Origin: Sphingomonadaceae bacterium OTU29LAMAA1
GTDB lineage: Bacteria > Pseudomonadota > Alphaproteobacteria > Sphingomonadales > Sphingomonadaceae
Direction: 5' to 3'
Length of the DNA: 64,000 nucleotides
NCBI GenBank assembly: GCA_024072375.1
Contig: CP099617.1
Coordinates: 3,231,001-3,295,000 of the forward strand
The notes below the pieces were generated by a model. That model was not told the DNA's origin. It saw only the letters and a program-made list of their open reading frames with translations, and searched no databases. A program made the position numbers and the translations under genes. Positions 1-7,303 of this stretch are shown one piece after another (the stretch's first letter is position 1; each line of letters opens with the position of its first letter).

Positions 1-2
1 CG

Positions 3-1007
3 AATGCGTGGACGGCGGCGGGCTGCGCGGTGACGATTTTCGCCGGGTCGGACGCTGGGCCATTGCGCGATCTGGCGGGGGAGGGGCCCGGGATCATCCT
101 GGCCCGACCCGCGATTCCCCGGGGGCCGCGATCGCGTGACCGGCTGGGGCGGGCAGCGCGCGCATTCGCCGCCGGCGGCCGGTTCGACGTCGTATTCGTG
201 CCGGGCAATTACCACTGGCCGGTCGCGACGGCCTTTGCGGGTTCGGATATCCCCGTGGTGGCGCAGGTCAGCGCCGCGCTCGACAAACCCCAACGCGGCG
301 TGTTGCGCCGGTGGGGCTTCGAACGGCGGATGCGTCGATTGCTGCGTCATGCCGACGCCGTGGTCACCTTGTCCGACGTGGCGCGGGATCAGGCGAACGC
401 GATTCTACGGCGACCGGCAGCGACCACGATCGCACTGCCAGCCCTGAGCGATGCCGTACCGCCGCCGACGGCAGCGCCCGATACGGCATCGCCGCTGGTG
501 ATGGCGGCCGGGCGGCTGGTTCCCGAAAAGGGGTTCGCCCGTTTGATCGAGGCATTCGCAGCCCTGTCGCAATGCGATGCCCGGCTGGCGATCGTCGGCG
601 ATGGGCCGGACGCCCGGTCCTTGCACGATCTGGCGGAGCGGCTGGGGGTGGCCGGTCGGGTGACCTTTCCCGGCTATGTCGCCGATATCCGGCCGTGGCT
701 GGACGAGGCACGGTTGTTCGTCCTCGCATCGGATTTCGAAGGGTTTCCTGCCGTCGTGGTGGAGGCGCTTGCCGCCGGCCGGCCGGTCGTCGCCACGGAT
801 TGCACGCCTGCGACGGGGTTGCTGCGGGCGCCCGGTGCGGGTGCGATCGTGCCGGTCGGTGCGATCGCCGGGATTACGCGGGCGATCGAACGGTTGCTCG
901 ACCAGCCCCCTCCCGATCCGCACGCATTGGCGGCGTCGGTCGGACGGCACCGGATCGGGCCGGTCGCACGCGCCTATCTGACGCTGTTCGCGGACCTGCG
1001 GCGATGA
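3..1007 (+). CDS. GT4-family glycosyltransferase (5' end outside window)
   Basis: GT-B fold glycosyltransferase of family GT4, expected to move a sugar from a nucleotide-sugar onto a growing surface glycan on the cytoplasmic side of the inner membrane. The reading frame is open to the left edge, and the residues before the first GTG (position 30) still look like the N-terminal Rossmann strand of GT4 enzymes, so the true start lies outside the window. The C-terminal half has the nucleotide-binding features: AGRLVPEKGF, then FPGYVADI, then the EGFPAVVVEALAAGRPVVA segment with the E-x7-E motif. It overlaps the next gene by ATGA. Donor and acceptor cannot be read from sequence. Confidence 0.88.
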   Translation, partial: NAWTAAGCAVTIFAGSDAGPLRDLAGEGPGIILARPAIPRGPRSRDRLGRAARAFAAGGRFDVVFVPGNYHWPVATAFAGSDIPVVAQVSAALDKPQRGVLRRWGFERRMRRLLRHADAVVTLSDVARDQANAILRRPAATTIALPALSDAVPPPTAAPDTASPLVMAAGRLVPEKGFARLIEAFAALSQCDARLAIVGDGPDARSLHDLAERLGVAGRVTFPGYVADIRPWLDEARLFVLASDFEGFPAVVVEALAAGRPVVATDCTPATGLLRAPGAGAIVPVGAIAGITRAIERLLDQPPPDPHALAASVGRHRIGPVARAYLTLFADLRR

Positions 1008-2086
1008 CGGCCTCGCCGATGCGTATCGCCTATATCATCAACTCCGTGGAGGGCGGCGGCGCGGCATCGCCGGTGCCGGCGGTGCTCGGCGTGCTCCGCG
1101 ACGGCGGGGCCGAAGTCGCGGTCTTCGCACTGACCCCGCGCGACCGTCGCGGCGAGGCCGCGATGCTGGCTGCCGGGATCGCGGTGCAGGTGCGCGATGG
1201 CGGCGAGGGCGATCACGTCGCCGCGCTGCGCTGGCTGGACGAACGGCTGCGGGACTGGGCGCCGACGCACCTGTGGACGTCGCTCACCCGCGCGACCTTG
1301 CTGGGGCAGCTGATCGGGTTGCGGCGGGGCTGGCCCGTGGTCAGCTGGCAGCATGCGGCCTTTCTGAAGCCCGCCAATCGCGTCCTGCTGCGGACGATGC
1401 GAGGCGCGTCCCGATTGTGGATCGGCGACAGCGCGGCGGTGACCCGGCTGACCGCCCGGCGACTGGGCGTTCCAGCGGAGCGACTGATGCAATGGTCGAT
1501 CTTTCGTGCCGATCCCGAAGCGCGTGCGGCGATACCGTGGCGGCCGGGCGACACGGTGCGGATCGGCACCCTCGGGCGGCTGCACCGCGTGAAGGGCTAT
1601 GACGTCCTGATCGAGGCACTCGCATTGCTCGATCCGGCGACACAGTACGAATTGCTCATCGCCGGCGATGGCACGGAGCGCGATGCGCTGGAAGCGCTGG
1701 CGCTGGCGCGGTCGGTGACGACGGTCCGTTTCGTCGGTTATGCGACCGAGCCTTCGGCGTTCCTTGCATCCTGCCACCTCTATGTGCAGCCGTCGCGGTC
1801 GGAGGGCTTGTGCGTGGCGGCGCACGAGGCGATGCAGGCGGGATTGCCGGTCATCGCCTCGGCCGTCGGGGAATTGCCCGACAGCATCGTCGATGGCGTC
1901 ACCGGCGCGCTGGTGCCCGCCGACGACCCGGTGGCACTGGCGGGCGCGCTGTCGACTTGCCTCGCCGACCCGGCGGCACTGGCGCGGATGGGACAGGCGG
2001 CACGGGCACGAGTGCTGGATCGCTTCGGCCCGGACCGCTTCGTCGAGAGTGGCCGCGCTATCCTTGATCGTCTCGCCGCGTTCTGA
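1004..2086 (+). CDS. GT4-family glycosyltransferase
   Basis: 360-residue GT-B glycosyltransferase. The N-terminal acceptor domain opens with MRIAYIINSVEGGGA, and the C-terminal donor domain carries GTLGRLHRVKGYD, the IAGDGTERD turn and SEGLCVAAHEAMQAGLPVIAS with its E-x7-E pair. The ATG at 1004 overlaps the stop of the upstream gene (ATGA), so the two GT4 genes are probably translationally coupled; a second ATG at 1019 is an equally possible start. The 3' end overlaps the end of the convergent gene on the other strand by 29 bases. Likely acts in the same surface-polysaccharide pathway as its neighbours; the substrate is unknown. Confidence 0.9.
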   Translation: MTASPMRIAYIINSVEGGGAASPVPAVLGVLRDGGAEVAVFALTPRDRRGEAAMLAAGIAVQVRDGGEGDHVAALRWLDERLRDWAPTHLWTSLTRATLLGQLIGLRRGWPVVSWQHAAFLKPANRVLLRTMRGASRLWIGDSAAVTRLTARRLGVPAERLMQWSIFRADPEARAAIPWRPGDTVRIGTLGRLHRVKGYDVLIEALALLDPATQYELLIAGDGTERDALEALALARSVTTVRFVGYATEPSAFLASCHLYVQPSRSEGLCVAAHEAMQAGLPVIASAVGELPDSIVDGVTGALVPADDPVALAGALSTCLADPAALARMGQAARARVLDRFGPDRFVESGRAILDRLAAF

Positions 2087-2984
2087 TCCGCCGCGCGAGC
2101 TTCCGGACCTCGCGGATCGCCTCGATCGACAGGCCGTGTGGCGACAGTTCGGTGCGTTTCACATCGATCAACGTCACCGGTCCGGCTGCGGCCAATGTGT
2201 GGAAGCCCTCGACGAACGGTGCCGCGGCGGCGGGGGCGTTCAATGCGGCGCCCGCCGATGCCTCGAACCGATCGGGGGTCAGCACCGTCATCGTCAACGG
2301 GCGGATCGCACCGCCATAGGTACGACTGCAATCCTGCACCGGCAGCACGATCCGCCCCTCCACGACGATCGGCGTGCCGCCGGGGCGTGCGCTGGCGACA
2401 TCGACGCGAACGGGATTGCAGGGGTGCGGGGTCCAGGGACCTGCGAGCCGATCGGCGAAGGCGACGTGCAGCGCGCTCATCTTGTCCGGCTCATGCGAGG
2501 CGGAGGTGTAGAACAGCCACCATCGCCCGTCGTGGAACACCGGCGTCGCATCGACTGCGACATGGTCGAGCGCGATGACGTGCGCCGCCTCCCAGCGACG
2601 CGGAAAGTCGACCGCCCGGTATAACGTCAGTCGGCCGGACCGATGCGCCTCCGGCAGCATCCATGTCTCGCCCTCCGCCTCGAACACCAGTGGATAGGAC
2701 AGATGCCACGGCTCGCCCAGCACCGGATGGCGTTCGATCAGCCGCAATGCGGCATCGTAGACCAGCACTTCGATCGCGCCGATCCGGACGCGGTAGTCGT
2801 AGGTCTCGACGAAGACGTACAGCCGGTCGTCACGCCATAACCCGAACGGATCGGCGAGAAAGCGGAAGCTGCCCATCGGCGGCAACCATTGCAGCGGCAA
2901 ACCCTCGATCGACCCGCGGGCGAGGATTTCCGTGGCGGTCGCCCCGACGATCGCGGGTCGCCAGATGTCCTTGCGTAGAGCCAC
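2058..2984 (-). CDS. sugar-propeller protein, GINT1 N-terminal-like
   Basis: 308 residues, start GTG at 2984. The protein resembles the five-bladed propeller seen as the N-terminal domain of plant glucosamine inositolphosphorylceramide transferase 1 and, in bacteria, alone or fused to formyltransferases in polysaccharide clusters. The visible signature is the repeated blade pattern: FLADPFGLWRDDRLYVFVE, then SYPLVFEAEGETWMLPE, then DATPVFHDGRWWLFYTS. No signal peptide or membrane segment is apparent. It lies 64 bases downstream of the CDP-glycerol-transferase-like gene on the same strand, so they probably form one operon. A role in glycan modification is inferred from family and context; the reaction is not known. 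Confidence 0.7.
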   Translation of the reverse strand: MALRKDIWRPAIVGATATEILARGSIEGLPLQWLPPMGSFRFLADPFGLWRDDRLYVFVETYDYRVRIGAIEVLVYDAALRLIERHPVLGEPWHLSYPLVFEAEGETWMLPEAHRSGRLTLYRAVDFPRRWEAAHVIALDHVAVDATPVFHDGRWWLFYTSASHEPDKMSALHVAFADRLAGPWTPHPCNPVRVDVASARPGGTPIVVEGRIVLPVQDCSRTYGGAIRPLTMTVLTPDRFEASAGAALNAPAAAAPFVEGFHTLAAAGPVTLIDVKRTELSPHGLSIEAIREVRKLARRIRTRRDDQG

Positions 2985-3048
2985 GGTCTTCCATCGCTTC
3001 CTGAACGGCGGGCGGGCACCCGCAATGACATGGCCCTGTTGCCGCCGA

Positions 3049-4272
3049 TCAGGCGACGCGCAAGCCCTCGTCGGTCCGCATCGTCGCCGCCGGCCGGTGC
3101 AGCGGCGCCCTGGATGCCGTATCTCCGAGCACGCTCATGACCGCGCGGGCGGCCCGGACGGCCGATCGTTCGCCGGTCAGTTCGAAGCTGCGCTGGAAGA
3201 GGGCGCGTTGCACCGGTCGGTATGTATCGTGTCGTGCCACCGCGCGGTCCAGTGCGTCGCCCAGATCGCCGGTCGATGTGACGACCTCGCCCGCCTGCCA
3301 ATGTGCGTAATTGGGATCGCCGGCCCACGCCGTCGCATGCGCATCGAGGAACAGGCACGGCCGCGGCCGGTGGAGGAATTCGTAGACCTGGCTGCTGACG
3401 TCGCCGAGGTAGATGTCCGCGGCAGCGGTGTAGGTCATGTCGGTGGACGAGGCGCTGCCCAGATCGATGTGGATGTTGGGCGCGTTCCGATACCGGGCAT
3501 CGATGGTGCCGGCGCGATCGATCCGGAACCGGTCTATCGTCACCACGAAGCGGCGATGGAACAGCATCACATGCGGTGCGAAGATCAGATTGTAGCGATC
3601 GTCGCGCAGGAAATGGTCGAGCACCGCGCGTCCTTGCGCATACCAGGACGACAGATGCGGCGAGGGGTGAGGGTTGTAGAGTACGGTCGGCTTGCCGTTC
3701 GCCTGAAACGGCAGGCGCGGCGCCGGATCGGGCATCAGGTCGAACTTGGGATAGCCGATCAGGCTCATCCTCTCCGGATCGACTCCCGCATCGTGGATCA
3801 GGCGCTGGCGGATCTTGCTGCCGGACACCAGCACGTGATCGAACATCGCGCTATGCCGGTTGAACCCGATCGCGCGGTCGCCGGCGCCGTGACGGGTATG
3901 GATGATCTTGAGGTCGTCGAGCCCGTACCGCGTCTTGAGCAGCAGCGACGTTTTTTCGGCCACCACCAGCGCGTCGAGCGAGCGGAAGAACTCCAGATTG
4001 TCGCGGTAGATGCCGATCTTGGTGACCGGCAGGCCCCATTCCAGCGTCGCGGCGAGCGCCCGCGTCGTCGGGCGGCGGAGCGTCAGCTGCACCAGCGGCA
4101 CCGTGACGTTCAACCGCTCGCACAGCCGCATCACTTCTGCCGTCAGCCGGTCGTTGGTCGTCGCGATGACGATCTCCGCCTGCGGATAATCCTCTGCCAT
4201 GGCAAGCGCGGTGGGCAGGGCATGCGCGACCTGATGCACCTGGTCGTGGTTGAACAAGAAACCGATCTTCAT
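3049..4272 (-). CDS. CDP-glycerol glycerophosphotransferase-like glycosyltransferase
   Basis: 407 residues starting at ATG 4272 (MKIGFLFNH). The order of motifs matches the CDP-glycerol/CDP-ribitol transferase (teichoic-acid type) GT-B fold: HTRHGAGDRAIGF, FDHVLVSGSKIRQRL, IGYPKFDL, VLYNPHPSPH, then a C-terminal DIYLGDVSSQVYEFLHRPRP in place of the usual DYSS.-.DF. signature. In Gram-negatives such proteins sit in capsule or O-antigen loci and add polyol-phosphates or sugars. It is divergent from the flippase gene, with about 110 bases between. Substrate unknown; a simple sugar transferase remains possible. Confidence 0.72.
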   Translation of the reverse strand: MKIGFLFNHDQVHQVAHALPTALAMAEDYPQAEIVIATTNDRLTAEVMRLCERLNVTVPLVQLTLRRPTTRALAATLEWGLPVTKIGIYRDNLEFFRSLDALVVAEKTSLLLKTRYGLDDLKIIHTRHGAGDRAIGFNRHSAMFDHVLVSGSKIRQRLIHDAGVDPERMSLIGYPKFDLMPDPAPRLPFQANGKPTVLYNPHPSPHLSSWYAQGRAVLDHFLRDDRYNLIFAPHVMLFHRRFVVTIDRFRIDRAGTIDARYRNAPNIHIDLGSASSTDMTYTAAADIYLGDVSSQVYEFLHRPRPCLFLDAHATAWAGDPNYAHWQAGEVVTSTGDLGDALDRAVARHDTYRPVQRALFQRSFELTGERSAVRAARAVMSVLGDTASRAPLHRPAATMRTDEGLRVA

Positions 4273-4383
4273 AACCGTGAGACGAAGGCAAGCGCGGTCA
4301 CCCACATTAAACTTTCCGTCATGAACGGATTTTTCGGAACTTTCCGGTCGTCGGCGCAACGCGGCTGTCTTATTGGCCCCGCG

Positions 4384-5739
4384 ATGCGTTCGCCGTTCCG
4401 CCATTCCGCCGCCCGACAGGAGGATCGCCCGTCCCCCAAGGCGGGCGTGCGGCTGGTGCTCGCCAACCTCGGTCACCTGCTCGGGGGCAAGGTGGCGGCG
4501 GGGGCGATCAGCCTCGTCTATCTCATGCTGGTGACGCATCGGCTGGGCGCAGCCGATTATGGCGTGCTGGTACTCGTGAACGCCTATGCCGTGCTGATCG
4601 GCAGCGTGCTGGCGTTTTCGGGCTTTCACGGCGTGGTGCGCTATGGCGGGATCGCGCTGGAGGGCGGCGACGCCGCGGGGTTCGCGCGTATCGTCCGCTT
4701 CATGGCGGTGGTGGAGCTGGGCTGCGGTGTCGTCGCGATCCTGGTCGCGGCGGTGCTGGCGCCGTTGATCGGGCCGAAGCTCGGCTGGTCCGCGGACACG
4801 ATCCGGATCGCCACCGTCTACAGTCTCGCGGTGATCGCCACCGTTCGCGCCACGCCGCAGGGATTGTTGCAGATCGCCGGCCGGTTCGATCTGATCGGGC
4901 TGCATCAGGCGGTGTCCCCGCTGATCCGTCTGATCGGGGCGCTGGGGGTATGGATCGCGGGGGGCGGACTGATCGGCTTCCTCACCGTCTGGCTGGTCGC
5001 AGCCGTCGCCGAGGGGCTGGCGATGTGGGGCTTCGGTCTCGTCGCGTGGCGCCGTCTGGCGCAGGGCGAGCGGTTGCGCGGCCCGTGGCGCGGTGTGGCG
5101 CGCCAGACGGACGGCTTCACCCGCTTCATCCTCATCACGAATTTCGACATCACGGTACGCGAACTGGCGCCCAATCTGGCGCCGCTGACCGTCGGCTGGC
5201 TGCTCGGCCCCGCCGCCGCCGGTCTGCTGGCGCTGACCCAACGCGCGACGGCGCTGCTCGCGCAGCCGACGGTCCTGCTGAGTCAGGCGAGCTACGCCGT
5301 GCTCGCCGGTCAGGTCGCGCGCGGCGAGCTCGCCGCGTTGCGTCATACGGTGTGGCGGAGCGCGGCCATCGCACTGGCGGTGGCGGTGCCGATCATGCTG
5401 GTGCTGGCGCTGCTGGGCGATCGGCTGTTGATCGCATTCGGCGGCAGCAGCTTCGGCGGCGGCACGATGCTGCTCATCCTGGTCGCGGCGGCGCGGACGG
5501 CGGGGCTGGCGAGCGCACCTCTCGCCGCCGGGCTCACCGCTTTGGGTCTGCCGCAGCGATCGATGGCGGTGGGGCTGGTGACCAGTCTGGCGCTATATCC
5601 GTTGCTGCCGGCGCTGCTCTGGCTCGACGGCACCGATGGCGCGGGCTGGCACGCGTTGCTCCAGAACGTCGTGGCGATCGGGGCGCTCGCCGTCATGTTC
5701 CACGTCGACGCACGCGCGCCTGCTCCGGTCGCGGCGTGA
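4384..5739 (+). CDS. Wzx-type flippase / polysaccharide biosynthesis membrane protein
   Basis: 451-residue MOP-superfamily membrane protein predicted to flip lipid-linked glycan across the inner membrane. About twelve to fourteen hydrophobic segments are visible, beginning with VRLVLANLGHLLGGKVAAGA and including the typical RLGAADYGVLVLVNAY loop after the first helix. I chose ATG 4384 because conserved sequence begins about 15 residues later; ATG 4321 would add 21 poorly conserved residues. The stop overlaps the GTG of the sigma-factor gene (GTGA at 5736-5739). Together with the adjacent glycosyltransferases it marks this as a repeat-unit export locus. No polymerase (Wzy) is visible in the window. 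Confidence 0.87.
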   Translation: MRSPFRHSAARQEDRPSPKAGVRLVLANLGHLLGGKVAAGAISLVYLMLVTHRLGAADYGVLVLVNAYAVLIGSVLAFSGFHGVVRYGGIALEGGDAAGFARIVRFMAVVELGCGVVAILVAAVLAPLIGPKLGWSADTIRIATVYSLAVIATVRATPQGLLQIAGRFDLIGLHQAVSPLIRLIGALGVWIAGGGLIGFLTVWLVAAVAEGLAMWGFGLVAWRRLAQGERLRGPWRGVARQTDGFTRFILITNFDITVRELAPNLAPLTVGWLLGPAAAGLLALTQRATALLAQPTVLLSQASYAVLAGQVARGELAALRHTVWRSAAIALAVAVPIMLVLALLGDRLLIAFGGSSFGGGTMLLILVAAARTAGLASAPLAAGLTALGLPQRSMAVGLVTSLALYPLLPALLWLDGTDGAGWHALLQNVVAIGALAVMFHVDARAPAPVAA

Positions 5740-6305
5740 ACGATACCGGTCACGCCGGCGGATTGCGCGCCGTGTTCCTCGCCGAACGCCCCTTGTTCCT
5801 GCGGCTGCTCGTCGCCCGGCTGGGTAATGTCGACGAGGCGGAGGAGGTGTTGCAGGACCTCTGGCTCAGGCTCGACACCGCCGTCGGGGGGCCGATAGCC
5901 GATCCGGCCGCCTATTTGTACCGGATGGCGAACAACATGGCGATCGACCGCCGCCGCCGGGCGGCCCGTCGTCTCGACCGGGATACCGCCTGGTCCGACA
6001 GCCGTCCCGGCGCGAGCGAGCATCCGGATGCCGAGCGCCTGATGATCGCGCGGGATCGACTGGCGCAGGTCGAAGCGGTGCTGGCCCGCCTGCCCGAACG
6101 CGTCGCCACCGCGTTTCGCCTGTATCGCTTCGAGGAGCTGTCGCAGAAGGCGATTGCCGAGCGCATGGACATCTCGGTCAGCGGCGTCGAAAAGCTGTTG
6201 CAGCGCGCATATTTGCGAATTCATGCACGGCGCGGATCGTCTGGTGAGGATGACGGTCGGGCAGGACGTCTTACCCATGAGGAGGACCGCTGCGATGGCC
6301 GGTGA
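5736..6305 (+). CDS. ECF sigma factor, FecI type
   Basis: 189-residue RNA polymerase sigma factor with only regions 2 and 4. Region 2 spans about residues 15-70 (RPLFLRLLVARLGNVDEAEE, then AYLYRMANNMAIDRRRRA). Region 4 spans about 110-165 (LPERVATAFRLYRFEELSQK, then the recognition helix SVSGVEKLLQRAYLRI). No ATG fits, so GTG 5736 is taken as start; it overlaps the flippase stop. Followed 10 bases upstream of its own stop by the FecR start, then the TonB receptor: the classical FecI-FecR-FecA order in which ligand binding at the receptor frees the sigma factor. Expected target is the receptor promoter; the inducing ligand is unknown. Confidence 0.9.
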   Translation: MNDTGHAGGLRAVFLAERPLFLRLLVARLGNVDEAEEVLQDLWLRLDTAVGGPIADPAAYLYRMANNMAIDRRRRAARRLDRDTAWSDSRPGASEHPDAERLMIARDRLAQVEAVLARLPERVATAFRLYRFEELSQKAIAERMDISVSGVEKLLQRAYLRIHARRGSSGEDDGRAGRLTHEEDRCDGR

Positions 6306-7293
6306 TCGCGAGGATGTCGGACGGGAGGATGTTGCGCACGCCGCTGCGGTGGCATGGCACCTGCGCTTGCCGACCGCGACGACCGACGACTGGCAGGCGT
6401 TCACCGACTGGCTGGAGGCGGATGCCGCGCATGCCGGCGCCTATGACGCGCTGACGCTCGCCGATGCCGAGCTCGGAGCGGTGCTGGTTCCGGCGGACTG
6501 GACGCCGTCCGCTCCGCTGTTCGCCCCGCCGGTCGCCGCCAACGATCGCGACCGGCCGCCGCTGCGAGCGCGGCGATGGTACGCCGGAGCGGGCGGACTG
6601 GCAGCGGCAGCGATCGCCGCTGCCGTACTGATCCCGCAACGTGGTCCGCCGGTAGCGGCACGGATCGTCGAGACGCCTGCCGGTGTGCGGCGGACGTTGC
6701 TGCTGGCGGATGGCAGCCGTGTGGCGATGAATGGTGGCACGCGACTGGCGATCGCCGACGCCAGTGGCCGATCGGTGGTGCTGGAGCATGGCGAAGCGCT
6801 GTTCGACGTCGTCCATGACGCGTCGCATCCTTTCGTCGTGCGGTCCGGTGCGATGCGGATGCAGGATACCGGCACGGTATTCGACGTCTCGCGGGTCGGC
6901 ACCCATCTGAGCGTACAGGTCGCGGAGGGCGGGGTGCTGTTCCAGCCGCAGGGCGAACGGATCATGCTGACGCCCGGTGCGGCGCTGTCGCACGTCGATG
7001 GCGGATCGGCGCGAATGTCGGGCGTCGCGATCGGCGATGTCGGCAGCTGGCGCGAGCAGCGGCTGGTCTTCAGCCAGACGCCGGTGCGGCTGGTGGCTGC
7101 CGCGCTGGAGCGCAGCACCGGCATCATGGTGACGGCGTCGCCGACCCTGCGGGATGTGCCGTTCACCGGATCGATCCGCGTGACGGGCGAGGCCGACCAA
7201 ATGATGCCCCGGATCGCCGCCCTGATCGGCGGACGCGCGATACGCGACGGAACGCGCTGGATCTTGACCAAGCGGGAGAGCCCCGTTCCCTGA
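6295..7293 (+). CDS. FecR-family anti-sigma factor
   Basis: 332-residue inner-membrane regulator that should hold and activate the adjacent ECF sigma factor. Visible parts: a cytoplasmic N-terminal domain (about residues 8-50, HLRLPTATTDDWQAFTDWLE), one membrane helix (about 97-118), a periplasmic FecR domain (ETPAGVRRTLLLADGSRVAM to the LFDVVHD and HPFVVRSG segments) and a C-terminal STN-like tail that meets the receptor. ATG 6295 has a strong AGGAGG 8 bases upstream; an in-frame ATG at 6277 is less well placed. It overlaps the sigma gene by 11 bases and ends 10 bases before the receptor gene. Confidence 0.9.
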   Translation: MAGDREDVGREDVAHAAAVAWHLRLPTATTDDWQAFTDWLEADAAHAGAYDALTLADAELGAVLVPADWTPSAPLFAPPVAANDRDRPPLRARRWYAGAGGLAAAAIAAAVLIPQRGPPVAARIVETPAGVRRTLLLADGSRVAMNGGTRLAIADASGRSVVLEHGEALFDVVHDASHPFVVRSGAMRMQDTGTVFDVSRVGTHLSVQVAEGGVLFQPQGERIMLTPGAALSHVDGGSARMSGVAIGDVGSWREQRLVFSQTPVRLVAAALERSTGIMVTASPTLRDVPFTGSIRVTGEADQMMPRIAALIGGRAIRDGTRWILTKRESPVP

Positions 7294-7303
7294 TCGTCGC
7301 ATC

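Noticed and set aside
2932..4383. Upstream extension of the flippase frame (935 codons in total)
   Set aside because: The extension is antisense to the CDP-glycerol-transferase-like gene and has no protein-like pattern; flippase homology begins after 4384.
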